Shown: positions 1 through 10,984, numbered from the stretch's first letter. The stretch is DNA of 64,000 nt from Symsagittifera roscoffensis (GCF_963678635.1 NC_087067.1:27781547-27845546); one strand, 5' to 3'. Program-made: numbers and translations. Notes: a model not told the origin generated them from the sequence alone.

Positions 1-1
1 T

Positions 2-3000
2 TTAGGACCACCTCCCAACCCACCATTCCTTGCCTCGAGGGCCTTGGCTGGTCGCTTGGGACCGAGAGTTGACACTAGAGACAGTTCAAGGAGCAGCCAG
101 ACCAGATTGCAGAGTGCCACGCCAATGGAGTCTGAGGAGGTGACGTCATCAACACCTCCAAGCTCGGCGATATCCTCAGTGGTAGTGGCAGAGACCAAAC
201 GGGAAAATAAGTCTATGGAGACCGCTCGCTTGAGATATCCCGAGAAGGTGAAAGAACTGGATCTAGAGAGTTTGGAATGCAGGCAAGAATTGGCGGAAAC
301 CCTGGGGATCGAACGAGTATCACACGAGGACTTGAATAGGCATCATTGCGTGGACTGGTTGAAAGCTCATGAGGCGCACTTCTCGAGAGCGAAGTTGATG
401 GAGACCACAGACCTGACGGGAATTCCCACAAAAACGATCATGGGACCCATTAATCACAGACCTCTCAAGCTGCTGGGGAGTCCGGGACTTATAGCAGAAC
501 CTCCCAAGCACCGAACTAGCATCGCCAGAATCAGGTTGGCAACCCCGGCACAGTTGAAGGTGGTAGACAAGCTACTCAATCCGGGAGGAACGGGATTGCC
601 AGATGCCGCTTACGAAGGCTCGAAATTGGCGGAAGATCCCAGGTACGGGAAGCCCTGTGGGAGTACCCAGCTGGCCAAAACCCTGGCAGTGTATGATAGA
701 GCAGACCCAGCTGCTGCGAGAGTAGTCATTGTGGCGGGATCAGACTTCGAAGGAACGTCTCCCAAGTTGTTCTGGCCGGAGACTTTGATATACTCTTTGC
801 CAGGAGCTGAATTGAATCAGATGTTAACTCTGGTAGTGGCAATAAAGTCGGAGATGCCCTGTGAACCTGAACTGCTATTGTTTGCAGGGATGAATGATCA
901 CCTGCACGCGATGGGACTTCTTGAGCAACTAAAGGGGGATGAAATTCCGACATCGAGGAAGATATGGGAAGCCATTCAAGCGTTGTTTGCGGCGATGAAT
1001 GAAGTGCAAGAGAATGTTGTCTCGAGATTCGGGTCCAAGACGAAGGTGGTGTTTACCACATCCCCTGGATACGCGAATATGCCACCCGCCCTACAGTTCG
1101 TGTACGCGGTCTTGATCCTGATAGCAGAAGGGAGTGAATGGCGGATTCTAATGGCAGCCCCCAATCGGGAGTTGGAGCCATCGAACCTGAGGCTTCGCAA
1201 GTCAGAATTGGCGGCGGCATGGGCGGATGTATCTCATGCACTGAGGGGCTTTTATGGACTAGCCGACATCCTGATCGTATTAGACGAGGTGCTCTTGCTA
1301 GAGATATCGAACTTTGCCAGGCAGCTCAAGTTCAGCCCAGTCATCGGGGACGATCACCCGGCGATAAGCAAATTAACGGCCAGCCTGTGGTTTCGGAGTA
1401 TGGATGTAAAGATCACGAACTCCACCAGCAAGTCTAGAGGTCCCAGTAACGAGAGAAGAAATGTGGCCGAGACGGAAAAGCAATTAGGATCGTTGAAATA
1501 TCGTTTGACTCAAGAGAATGGCTGGTGGCCATTTTTGACACCAAGGCTGGAGAACGCCACGAATAAGACAAGGGAGGAAGCACCACTCCTCGTGAAGCAA
1601 GTCTGGAGTTTCCTAGAGAAGCAACTGGAGCTGGCCGAAGTAAGAGACATGACGGTGGCCAGACTTGTCTCGGCCGCCAATGAAGTGACGATCGCAGGGT
1701 TCTGGAGAGAGCATGCCAAAGGCGAATTGAAGACTCGGAGGGATTACGAGATTCTCAAGTTCTTGAGTCCTTGCTGGGAGAAGGAATTCTTGGCAGGAGT
1801 ATTCGGTACCACGGCGACTATCTTTGGAGCCTTCGTGCAGGAGATACTGGGCATGCCCATCAGCCTGCTCTTGGCCCTGTATTTGGTCTACCCCAGATAC
1901 TTGTTCAACATGGGTCCAGCATACATGTTTAGTCGGGGAGTGGAGACACTTCGAGTTGATGGGTACCTGGCACTAGTGCTCTTGACCCATGGGGAATTGG
2001 TGTCGTTTCATCGGTTAATGGAATATGGAGAACCTCTGTCTATGGGGAGAGTCCACACGAGCATTGAAACCAGCTCCTACAAGTGTGCCGCAGGGTTGAA
2101 GACACTGCTGGTGCAATACCTCATGATGCAGAATCGATACATGACGGGTGAAGATGAGAACCCAACCTCGAGAGAAGAATGGGAGAAGGCGAACAGAGGG
2201 ATGCCTCTGTTGACGGACCTGTGCCTGGCAATGAGGTCGGACCCAATGGGGATAATCCGAGGTCTAGAGGAGGTGGTGACCTGCATCTATGGTCCAGCAG
2301 TGACGTACGCGTTTCCAGATCCCCTGGTGATAACGTATCGTCACTCGGTGACGCACTTGAGTCTCATCAGCGTACTGGATGGTACAGCGCTGAATTGGTG
2401 TCAGCAGGAGGTGCTCAGGGCGCGTATGAGCAACACGGTACTCTTCGGAAAAGTGAAAGATGCCGAGATGATGGTGTGCAACTTCAGGGGACAAATGCAA
2501 TGTAGAATGGGAGGCAAGCGAGAGGGCCCCATTGAAATGTATCCAAAGTTTTGGAACCTAAACCCATTGACGGCCGACGGACGAGAAGTCTTGAGAATCC
2601 CCGCCTGGAAGGAGTGCTTTGCACTAGTCAAGAGGGAGCTGGAGGCCATAATGGAGAAAGAAATCCTACCAGCCACCACGCCTGAGTTCCCGACAGTCAG
2701 GAGGATGACCTTGGGAATGAATAGTCCCTTGGTGGTTCCCTCCATAATGGCGAAGATGATGACGGAGGAAACGCAGAGGCATTTCACGGGTGGCTGGGAT
2801 CCCCTGTTCATCGGCTACACGGCGGCAGTCTACTTCCACATCAGCGAGATGAAGGTAAATTCGTGGACGACGCAAGCGAAAAAGAGTAGAGGTTCGCAGC
2901 CCCCTGGATATGAAGTGCGGAAAGTCTTGAGGACTCTTGAGAAGGAAGGACTTGAGAATATGCTACCCATATGGGATGATGGCAGGATGATCGTGATGGA

Positions 3001-6000
3001 GGGGCACGTCGCATTGGTGGACGAAATGAAATTTGCCACGAGAAAATACAAGGCACCCTATGGCTTGAAACAAGTAGAAGTGACACAGGAGGGAACAGAA
3101 CTAGATGCAGCAGGTCAACTGCATGTAGCCCTGACGGAATATAAAAGGCTGGATCCTACGACACCGTCACCACTGTCTGTAGACACGCCTGGAGACAAGA
3201 GGAGTGGACCCGTTGAGGATCGATTCAAAAAAATTCTCGAGAGAAGAAGAAATGAATCAGAAGAAGAGAGTATGGATGAAACTCTCAGTGAAGCTGGAGA
3301 AGACATGGAGGTGGGGAATACGCCTGAACCAGGGCCATCAGGGGAGGAACTCACCACTCAAGAGCTGTTGAAAGACTTGAGCGAAGAGAATTGGGCAGAT
3401 ACTGCCACCCCACCTCTGAACCCGTCCCCGCGGAAGAACCTAGAGTTGCCATTGGCAGGTGAGACCTTCAATATGGGGATGTTACTCTTGAGCTCGGAGG
3501 AAAGGGAGAAGAACACGTTCGAAGGGAACAGGGACATATTCTTGGGATCTCTCGAGGATGACGCTTGGCAGGAATTCCTGGGGGAATTCAATCGAGAAGT
3601 GGGCAGCGAGACGACGCTGGACAAGTTCAAGAAGGAACTGTGGGACGCAGTAGTGAGATTCGGGGAACCGCTCCTGATAGGAACGGGCCTGGATGAAAAA
3701 GCAAGAAAAGAGCTGCTGAACAAGCTAGTGGAGCTGAGGAACGCACGATCGAAGACTAGAAAAGAGAAATGTGAGGACAGCTCTACTCTGAAACAAAAAA
3801 CTGTGGATAAAATGGTTGATGATATAAAAAGGGATAAGGTTGGGACTAGTAATATGATTAAAAGTACTAATATCCTTAAGGCTCGAGCAGGGGGGAGGCA
3901 AGAGTTGGAAGGAGTGGATGGAGAGGTCGAATCAATGATGATAGCCACAACACCCTCGAGCAGAGATGTGAAGACTCGCAAGAGGAAGAGAGAAGTGGAA
4001 GGATGGGGTAGTCCTTCAGTGGATGCTGTTTCGGAAGGAAACTTGAGAGAGACGGCGCCCATCGTTTTGGCTCGATGCAAGACGGCGGCATACAAGAACA
4101 GCTCGGAGCTCAGGAAACCACTTGAAGTAGAAAAGGAAATAGAGGTTTCCACCAGTTCGACGTCAGAAGAAGACTTCAAGCCTCAGAAGGTAAACGTGAA
4201 GAGAGGTTCAACGAACGGACAGGTAGGGGAAGTGGAGATCGGCAAAGAATGGATCTCGAAGGCACATCAGGACATGGGCAAACAAGTGACGAGTGATCCA
4301 TTGGAGAGGAACAAGACGAGGAACACTTCCCGGACGTGGTGGGTGGCCCTCGAAACATTGAAGGAAATGGAGGACTGCTTGAAGAAGTTGGACAGTGGAA
4401 TAGCTCGCAGGCGACGCAATTGGGCCACCCAGCAAAAAGCCGAGGTTAATAAGATAGAGATGGCAAGTCATCTGAAGAGGTCCTGGCAGAGTTTGTTGAA
4501 GGATCATTTTGAAGAGGCGATGAGAACATCCTCATCAGCACCGCCACTAATGGCGAATCCCTTCGTTAGAACTGCGGGACAATTAATGTTCACCTGGAGT
4601 CTGGTGGGAATAGAGTTGGAGACATTGACCTCGTATGACAGGCTGAAGTTGGGAAGCAAGAAGCTAGAGGTGTATCAGGCACTGATGCAACACGTGGCCA
4701 GGGACAATTCAGGCTTGAGCCTGGCTAGAAGAAAAGATGCCACATGTTTCTTGAGATGGATAATGTCAATGATGTCTGATAGCACCATCCTGGCATGCCA
4801 CCAGAGAGCAAGTGGAAGTAAAACCACGGAGAAAAGAGTCTCAACGATCATCTTGAACGTATATCAGAGTACAGGAATAGAGAAAGAAGATGGTTCCAGA
4901 CTATCCTTAGAGAATCATCGAAAGCTGGACGAGGTACGGAGGTTCTCTAATAAGAAGTTCGAGGAAGAACATGATGTTCACCGTAACCTGGCCTCGTCAG
5001 AACAGTACTCGAGACTCAGTGAGAAGGGGGAATACCAATATGTGTCTGGAGTGATGGGAATAGCCTACAATCCCTTCTTAGCCTCGGAAGCTGGAGGAGC
5101 CCACAGAAACCATGAGGTAGCGGAGCTACTGAAGTTTTGGACAGAAAGAATAATGGAGATAGACGCGGTGGAGAAAGAGGGGCCGAGCCTGGGCCTGATT
5201 CTTGAGAAAACACCAGAGGTGATAAGCATACCGCGCTCAAACAAGAGAGTTGAAGTGAACGTGGGCGGTGGAAATGGCTTGTTAACTACGAACTTGGGAG
5301 TGATATGGAAGCTACTAAGACCCTCCTGGTGTCCACATCCCCATGCGAGTCTAATCGAGGAAACCACCGAGCGAGTGAGGTTAGCACCAACGGAAGATGA
5401 AGATCTGGCGAAGTTGAGTGTGCTACATAAGCTAATCACGCCCCAGATGCAAGAGCCAAGCGAAAGGACGAGCGACCCCGGGTCAGCAAAGAAATTGGAG
5501 CCGGGTAGCTGTCTGGATTCGACGTGTGGGAACGGAGAGCACATCTGCGATGGACGGTCATGCGTCAGAATACTGTCGTTTCAAAAAGAAGACCTGGTCA
5601 CTTGGTTCGAAGACATCACAGAAAGGGAGAAAAGTGAAGTGCAAATAACAGCGGAATGTTACGCGAGAACCACGGTGAATATAGCGACAGCTCTCGGATT
5701 CTTCTCGAGAATGTGTGGTCTGCAGGCACTGGAGAGACTGGAATCTGAACATCATTTAGTGACGGCGTTGAGCGTAGAATCATGGCCCGGGGTGTTGCAG
5801 GTGACTCAAAAACACATCCGGAGCTGGAAGGTTGGTCTTGAGGCGGAAATGGGATTTCCCATGAGCGAAGCTTATGGCTTGCCATTGAACGCGAAATCGC
5901 TGATAGGGTCAATGATGGCCAACTTGTGCGGAAGTCACTACCCGCTACACATGGCGATGGTGGAAGTGTCCAGCCAGAGAATACTGGTGGACAAGGCCTT

Positions 6001-7096
6001 CTCAGTGCCCAAGTGCGTGAGGTTGGCTCGGATGTCGCATCACTCGCACAAGCTGTTGAGAAAAATCAAAGGGACAGTACCAAAAGAATTGAGAGATGAC
6101 TTAAGCGAAATCTGGGGAGAAGATCTTCTGAAGTTGGAAAGAGAAAACACAAGCGATCACGAGAGACAAAACGTGATCGGGAAACCTGTGGGAAGTACTC
6201 CGAACCTGGAAGACAACGACACGATGCACGAGAAAATGATGGAGCTTGAGCCTCTCTTGGAAGCCTCAGGGGAGCGTAATCTCAGGAGCATTGAGATCTC
6301 TCATGGGGAATGCCCATGCCACTGTTTGGCACAAACGGTGTGGTATCCAGATCACAAGAACCTTTGCCTGGTGTGGGATGTGGAAGAGATTCGGTCGATC
6401 GGACTACCGGATCACCGGCAGAAGGTGACGCTCTTAGTAGTGAGTACGATGTTAGCTCTGAGATGGATAGAAGAGAATATAACGAAGTATCGGGAGGCGA
6501 CGACGCCAACGGCTGAGTCAATATACGCGATAGACTACAGCAGGAGACTCGAGTTGTTTGAGACTGCGTGCAAAGTATTCGCCATACCGACGGAAGTCAG
6601 GCACGTAGGGAGTCGCTTGAGGTACTTTCCATGGTTTCGGGCGACACTGACGTCTTGGTTGTACATGACAACGAAAGATCACATGAGAAAACATCAAAAA
6701 GAGTATCGACAGTTCCAGGCCGAGATTGGGCCGGAAGCTTTCAAGAGACCCCTGCTAACCCATCGTAATGCGATCACGACAGGATGGAAAAGAGTGGGTA
6801 AGATGTCTAGAGACAATACCAAAGCGAGGGAGTCGATACTAGAGGAAGACCTGGCGAAGAACGTGAGCTTGAGCCTGCACAACTCCTTTTGCTTGAACCG
6901 AGAAGCTAGGGTGAAGGCACTACCCAACCAAGCAAAGAGGTTGCAGGAGCAGAGAGAATGGATGCGATCCTATGAACAGCTGAAGGCTTGGGAGGAGATT
7001 GTGATTAGTTCCGATGATGAAGAGGAACTGTTGAGACAGTTTGCCGCATCCAGCACTTCAGGATGCAGTACCTCCAAGGCGAAGAGTACGAGATGA
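2..7096 (+). CDS. giant intronless ORF, unknown protein with SGNH-hydrolase-like motifs; 5' partial
   Basis: The frame is open from the window edge to the TGA-region stop at 7096, so the protein starts upstream; the first in-window ATG is at 125. I do not recognise the family as a whole. Counting from codon 44, residues 226-440 show AGSDFEG (231), GMND (282) and GDDHPA (435), in the order and rough spacing of blocks I, III and V of SGNH/GDSL hydrolases; this is inference. A hydrophobic stretch follows at about 590-640, then an acidic, Ser/Pro-rich linker (about 1050-1150) and a Lys/Glu-rich region. Cys/His clusters (CDSTC...CDGRSC near nt 5515-5560; CPCHC near 6312) could bind metal. Base composition is clearly GC/purine-richer than the flanks, and there are no introns across 7 kb. 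Together with the adjacent LINE truncation this suggests the coding region of a mobile element. No YxDD, DDE or RNase H signature was seen. It could instead be a host gene. Confidence 0.7.
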   Translation, partial: LGPPPNPPFLASRALAGRLGPRVDTRDSSRSSQTRLQSATPMESEEVTSSTPPSSAISSVVVAETKRENKSMETARLRYPEKVKELDLESLECRQELAETLGIERVSHEDLNRHHCVDWLKAHEAHFSRAKLMETTDLTGIPTKTIMGPINHRPLKLLGSPGLIAEPPKHRTSIARIRLATPAQLKVVDKLLNPGGTGLPDAAYEGSKLAEDPRYGKPCGSTQLAKTLAVYDRADPAAARVVIVAGSDFEGTSPKLFWPETLIYSLPGAELNQMLTLVVAIKSEMPCEPELLLFAGMNDHLHAMGLLEQLKGDEIPTSRKIWEAIQALFAAMNEVQENVVSRFGSKTKVVFTTSPGYANMPPALQFVYAVLILIAEGSEWRILMAAPNRELEPSNLRLRKSELAAAWADVSHALRGFYGLADILIVLDEVLLLEISNFARQLKFSPVIGDDHPAISKLTASLWFRSMDVKITNSTSKSRGPSNERRNVAETEKQLGSLKYRLTQENGWWPFLTPRLENATNKTREEAPLLVKQVWSFLEKQLELAEVRDMTVARLVSAANEVTIAGFWREHAKGELKTRRDYEILKFLSPCWEKEFLAGVFGTTATIFGAFVQEILGMPISLLLALYLVYPRYLFNMGPAYMFSRGVETLRVDGYLALVLLTHGELVSFHRLMEYGEPLSMGRVHTSIETSSYKCAAGLKTLLVQYLMMQNRYMTGEDENPTSREEWEKANRGMPLLTDLCLAMRSDPMGIIRGLEEVVTCIYGPAVTYAFPDPLVITYRHSVTHLSLISVLDGTALNWCQQEVLRARMSNTVLFGKVKDAEMMVCNFRGQMQCRMGGKREGPIEMYPKFWNLNPLTADGREVLRIPAWKECFALVKRELEAIMEKEILPATTPEFPTVRRMTLGMNSPLVVPSIMAKMMTEETQRHFTGGWDPLFIGYTAAVYFHISEMKVNSWTTQAKKSRGSQPPGYEVRKVLRTLEKEGLENMLPIWDDGRMIVMEGHVALVDEMKFATRKYKAPYGLKQVEVTQEGTELDAAGQLHVALTEYKRLDPTTPSPLSVDTPGDKRSGPVEDRFKKILERRRNESEEESMDETLSEAGEDMEVGNTPEPGPSGEELTTQELLKDLSEENWADTATPPLNPSPRKNLELPLAGETFNMGMLLLSSEEREKNTFEGNRDIFLGSLEDDAWQEFLGEFNREVGSETTLDKFKKELWDAVVRFGEPLLIGTGLDEKARKELLNKLVELRNARSKTRKEKCEDSSTLKQKTVDKMVDDIKRDKVGTSNMIKSTNILKARAGGRQELEGVDGEVESMMIATTPSSRDVKTRKRKREVEGWGSPSVDAVSEGNLRETAPIVLARCKTAAYKNSSELRKPLEVEKEIEVSTSSTSEEDFKPQKVNVKRGSTNGQVGEVEIGKEWISKAHQDMGKQVTSDPLERNKTRNTSRTWWVALETLKEMEDCLKKLDSGIARRRRNWATQQKAEVNKIEMASHLKRSWQSLLKDHFEEAMRTSSSAPPLMANPFVRTAGQLMFTWSLVGIELETLTSYDRLKLGSKKLEVYQALMQHVARDNSGLSLARRKDATCFLRWIMSMMSDSTILACHQRASGSKTTEKRVSTIILNVYQSTGIEKEDGSRLSLENHRKLDEVRRFSNKKFEEEHDVHRNLASSEQYSRLSEKGEYQYVSGVMGIAYNPFLASEAGGAHRNHEVAELLKFWTERIMEIDAVEKEGPSLGLILEKTPEVISIPRSNKRVEVNVGGGNGLLTTNLGVIWKLLRPSWCPHPHASLIEETTERVRLAPTEDEDLAKLSVLHKLITPQMQEPSERTSDPGSAKKLEPGSCLDSTCGNGEHICDGRSCVRILSFQKEDLVTWFEDITEREKSEVQITAECYARTTVNIATALGFFSRMCGLQALERLESEHHLVTALSVESWPGVLQVTQKHIRSWKVGLEAEMGFPMSEAYGLPLNAKSLIGSMMANLCGSHYPLHMAMVEVSSQRILVDKAFSVPKCVRLARMSHHSHKLLRKIKGTVPKELRDDLSEIWGEDLLKLERENTSDHERQNVIGKPVGSTPNLEDNDTMHEKMMELEPLLEASGERNLRSIEISHGECPCHCLAQTVWYPDHKNLCLVWDVEEIRSIGLPDHRQKVTLLVVSTMLALRWIEENITKYREATTPTAESIYAIDYSRRLELFETACKVFAIPTEVRHVGSRLRYFPWFRATLTSWLYMTTKDHMRKHQKEYRQFQAEIGPEAFKRPLLTHRNAITTGWKRVGKMSRDNTKARESILEEDLAKNVSLSLHNSFCLNREARVKALPNQAKRLQEQREWMRSYEQLKAWEEIVISSDDEEELLRQFAASSTSGCSTSKAKSTR

Positions 7097-8437
7097 ATGG
7101 GCAAATCGGATGGATCTTGAGTCTTGAGAGGGAAGGGGGGCTTGAGCGTGGATCCGAGTGAAACTTGGATTCACGAAAAAGAAATTTTAACAAAGCAAAT
7201 ATTGTTACTAATATACTATATTTATTATATAAATCGAAATGCTGCATGACAATTTCCTGATTGAATAGGACAAAAGAGATTTTAAAATGATTGGCTTGAA
7301 AAGCGAAAATTCAAGGGTGCAGGTGTATGCAGATTTTGGTTGCTGTTTAGCAATAGTGTGAAAATTTTAAATGGCTGTGAATTTTGGGGTGTAGATAAGC
7401 TTAAATCTGCTGCAAACTTCTGTAAATGACCACTGGCACTGTATCTTGAGCAACACTCGGTTTTTCTGGGACTCACTGGCAGAAGACAGCGCGCGATGAG
7501 GACATCGATCTCGAGTCCGGGGAGTATGTGCCAGTCGGTCATATTTGGAAGTTTGACCTTGAGAGAAGCAAAAAACACTTGATTTTGGAGTGAAATTTAA
7601 TTTTTCAAAATTTCGAATGGAACCTGTCATGCACGATTTTCTCGCGAGAACTGAAAATCAGAAAAAGAGATCAGAACAATTTCAGAACAATTGAGTCGCA
7701 CACGCGGGAAAGTTGTAAGAAAAAGCAGTAGGAAATTGCTATTCGCAATTTCCATCACTATAATAATCGAGAGTAGAGCTGTCCCATCTGTGACAGAGAC
7801 GAGAGTATTCCCTCGAATTGGATTATAACGACTGGAGTATTATTCGGAACTGGACTAGAGTGAACCTTCGGTGGAAAGGTGGACAGCTTGAGTGTCCTAA
7901 TGGTTCACAAGAAAACTATTGTCTAGAGTATAAACTCGTTCTCATTGTCAAAACTATAAAACATTAGACTCATTTAGTTGCGTTATTTAATTCTTGAGTT
8001 AATTACCGACTGGATTATTTCCCACTTCTTGAGCGTGCTACTATGTGAGTACAAATTTAAATTCCTAGAGTGTGTTTTATGATTGTTATGTTGAGATAAG
8101 GCGAGTTTTAGGTTGATCCATCTGAAATGGATCAAAGTTCCACTGTCTAATAAAAATAAACTTAACGGATTGTTCCAACCCGGTTTTTAACGGCGTTCAT
8201 GTATTTTGGGTATCTAGAGACCTAAGTATGGGGACGTTTCTAATTCTAGAGTGGGGGGATATTTTAGTAGTAGCCTTTAAGCTGTAACGGGTCGTAGTCT
8301 CATGTCACAAGCGAACCGAACTGGCTCCGACCGTTCTTGAGGTAGAAAAACACAAGAGATAGTGTCCCTGACCCTTGAGCCAGTGGTTATAGGGCCTATT
8401 TTTCTTAAGCCTCATGTGTGACTGCAGTAGACGAATG
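7097..8437 (+). other. non-coding 3' flank of the giant ORF (3' UTR or element terminus)
   Basis: No convincing coding sequence. A TATAAA-like motif lies near 7955, and two AATAAA signals sit back to back at 8149-8160, as expected of a 3' UTR or an LTR-like terminus. The right edge coincides with the point where the minus-strand LINE loses its coding homology (about 8438-8455), so this probably marks the boundary of the element carrying the giant ORF. No terminal repeat can be tested because the left end is outside the window. Confidence 0.35.
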
Positions 8438-9781
8438 TTACAGGCCTATTGGCTCCTGAGTGAATACAGATTGGCAGTAACTGTTCAGATGCTCCACCAT
8501 GTCTTCAGACTTCTCAATTACACGATCACCCTCTTTCAAAGGGCCAACCTTCGTTGGACATTTCTTCTTTGCGGAAAAGTATCTCCAGAAAGACTTACTA
8601 TCTTCTCTAATTCCTTTCGCCAGTTTCCTTTCAAAATCTTTCTTCGACCATTTAACAGATTGGTCCGATGCTTGTTTTGCCTGCATGTACTTCAACTCAT
8701 TTTCAACAGAATTGTTGCTCTGCAAATTCTTCCAGCAACGTCGCTTGTCCTTACACGCCCGCAAAACCTGTTTTGTAATCCATGGGTACTTTCGCTTCCT
8801 TCGTTCAACAAACGGTACATGCTTTGAGATAAGATTATTAAGAGTGCCCATCAACATGTTCCACTGCTGTTCTGCATCCCCAATAAGGAGAGAATTCCAG
8901 TCGTATCCTTTCAAATCAGAAAGAAGGCTTCCCACGTCCATCTTCCAAAAATTTCTGCGGCTGAAACTTCTCTCATTCAAGTTACGCTGTTTGATTGCTG
9001 CCGAAAAAATCACTGTGTTGTGATCAGTAGATCCAATCTTCCCTTCCACGATACATTCCGTGATGAGGTCTGGCTCCGACGAAAAAACCAAATCTAACAC
9101 ATTCTGCCCTCTTGTTGGGTCAACAACGTGCTGTGACAAAAAGTTATCTTGCACTATATCCAAGAACCGCTGATCTGCAATGCTCCCCGAGCATGACAGA
9201 GCTTTCCAATCAATACTTCGGTGATTAAAATCCCCAGCTACAATCTTCTCCATGTTTCCAGTAGACAATTTGTACAGGCAGTTAGCAAAGTTTTCGTCGT
9301 CTGTCGGTTCAGTATGATAGCAACATCCGAGCACAACTTCTCGATTGGCATAAAGAAGTCTGCACCAGATCGCATCGTAGTTCTCAACCAGAAGCGCATC
9401 GTCCTCTCTTACATTGATATAGCTGGCACAATATATAGCCACTCCACCTCCTCTGATATCACGTCGGTTGCTGCTGCGGTGCATGAATGGTGGATGGTAA
9501 CTATTAATTAAAAACTCACTTTTGTTCATTCCAATGTGAGCCCAGGTCTCAGTAACAAAGATAATATCAGGTTTTCTGTTAACTACCTCAAGTAAGAACT
9601 CACTCCAGTTATTTGACAAGCTTCTAATATTAACTAACAACATTGACATATCGTTCTTCGTCGAAATAACTGTGTTATTATTCGCTTGCCGTATTGGATG
9701 CGCGTCTGGCAACTCTGCTTTTGTAAGCTTGTTCTCTATCAAATTTTGAGAGATCTCTGTCGTAGTAGTATTTTCGGTCAT
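8438..9781 (-). pseudogene. LINE ORF2 fragment: AP-endonuclease domain, RT missing
   Basis: Translation probably begins at the ATG at 9781 (MTENTTTTE), although the frame is open further upstream to 9895. Endonuclease landmarks appear in order: NIRSL, ETWAH, RGGGVAIY, GDFNHRSIDW, DLVFSS and GSTDHN, the metal- and DNA-binding residues of the endonuclease/exonuclease/phosphatase fold used by Jockey/CR1 LINEs to nick target DNA. The segment usually found between EN and RT follows (ITKQVLRACKDKRRCWK; FWRYFSAKKK). The frame then stops after VFTQEPIGL, just where the RT domain should begin, so the element cannot be autonomous. The endonuclease part has no internal stop, so it may be a recent insertion. 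Confidence 0.85.
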
Positions 9782-10562
9782 TGTAGGTAAACCATCGTTT
9801 TCGGAGCATTTCTTCGGCAGCGCCCGGGTACTGGAAAGTAAGTGCGAGAAGCCGCGGTTGTCCGTCCGACTTCGGCTCTCCAATCCTAGCAGCACGAAAG
9901 GGCTGGTTGCTAGGCATAAGTGGCTTCATAAACTCAACATCCTCTTTGGCTTTTGTTGCCTCATCTGACCCAGTACTCTCATGTAACCCACGAATAATCA
10001 CGCTTCTTTTCCGTCGTTCGTTGATTTTAATTAGCTTTTCAACATCATCTGGCTTAGGTACACTCTGCTTGGTTTTCAGCTTTTCCACATCTTCTTCCAG
10101 TTTGCTTACCATGCTCTTTCGAGAAACAACTTCGGTCCATAATTGGTCGTTCTTCTTTATCACATTGTTATCCGAAACCTCATTCAAAGATTCACATGTA
10201 GAGAGTCTGTCTTGAAAACTGGTTTCAATGCCGGTAGCTCGTTTTTCACATTCTGCTAATTCAGCTTTTAGCAAAATACGTTCGTCTCTTTCCGTTTGCA
10301 ACAATTTGCTAAAATCATTCACTTTTGATGTCAGTTTGGCAACATTATCTACGGCACACAACCCGCACATGTAGTCTCCTCTATTAACTTTAGGCTTCTT
10401 GCCTTTTGGCACTTGTATTTCAGTCCATACCTCATGGCAGTAGGAGCAGTCAATCAGGAGCTTCTCCCAGATCACATCACAATCAGAAACCGATTGGTTG
10501 CGTCCACCTCTCCCTGTCATCGTCGTTGGCGTCTGTTGGTATCGCAAAGATGTCCGAAGCAC
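9678..10562 (-). CDS. LINE ORF1 protein (zinc finger, coiled coil, RNA-binding-like domain)
   Basis: A 294-residue frame; the ATG at 10520 (MTGRGGRNQS) is as likely a start as the one at 10562. The N-terminus has paired CxxC motifs (CSYC, then CGLC about 30 residues on), resembling the PHD-like finger of some LINE ORF1 proteins. Next comes a charged coiled coil (about 55-165) with Lys/Glu heptads. The C-terminal block has RRKRSVIIRGLHES, RAARIG and a Tyr-rich end (YYYDRDLSKFDREQAYKSR), matching the RRM-like part of Jockey/CR1 ORF1 proteins in pattern. Known role of the family: nucleic-acid chaperone in the retrotransposition particle. It overlaps ORF2 by about 100 nt in another frame. Appears intact. 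Confidence 0.8.
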   Translation of the reverse strand: MLRTSLRYQQTPTTMTGRGGRNQSVSDCDVIWEKLLIDCSYCHEVWTEIQVPKGKKPKVNRGDYMCGLCAVDNVAKLTSKVNDFSKLLQTERDERILLKAELAECEKRATGIETSFQDRLSTCESLNEVSDNNVIKKNDQLWTEVVSRKSMVSKLEEDVEKLKTKQSVPKPDDVEKLIKINERRKRSVIIRGLHESTGSDEATKAKEDVEFMKPLMPSNQPFRAARIGEPKSDGQPRLLALTFQYPGAAEEMLRKRWFTYNDRKYYYDRDLSKFDREQAYKSRVARRASNTASE

Positions 10563-10984
10563 TGGTGATCCAGATGATGATGATCGTCTTTGTTGTAGTC
10601 CAGTTGATTATGATCCTTTAGTGTGGTCCCGTCGACATAACCAATATGAAACTATTTAATAAGTTTATCACAACAATTAGGCTAAGTTTTCGTCGTCTAA
10701 TTGTTTTCGTCGTCTAATTAGTTCAGATGTCCCTTGTTCAAAGGTGGCCAACATTTTTTTGTTTCCTTGAGTTCATTGACAGTTTTCCAACGTGGTTTTA
10801 CTAGTTTTAACCATTTTTATTTCGATCAAGGAATCAAAAATATGTAAGAAAAGCTTTCCCGGAAAATTAAGTAATTGCAGCAACAAGAATTTAATGGACG
10901 TTTTTCGAAGTCAGGCTTAGGTTTAGGTTTTTCGAAATCAGGCTGCAGGCTGACATTATTTTGACCTTTGACTCCAAATTTCAC

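Larger units (their letters stand above)
8438..10640 (-). mobile_element. non-LTR retrotransposon (Jockey/CR1-like), 3'-truncated before the reverse transcriptase
   Basis: Two overlapping minus-strand frames encode a LINE ORF1 and the N-terminal part of ORF2. The copy has its 5' part but no RT, the reverse of ordinary 5' truncation of LINEs. It ends where the flank of the giant ORF begins, suggesting disruption by a later insertion. The 5' boundary is approximate. Confidence 0.85.

Noticed and set aside
1340-1360. GDD in the giant ORF as an RNA-polymerase motif C
   Set aside because: Isolated GDD followed by HPA, without the neighbouring polymerase motifs; it fits an SGNH block V better.
3358-4179. 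273-codon minus-strand frame opposite the giant ORF
   Set aside because: Low-complexity Ser/Leu product of the purine-rich sense strand; a shadow frame.
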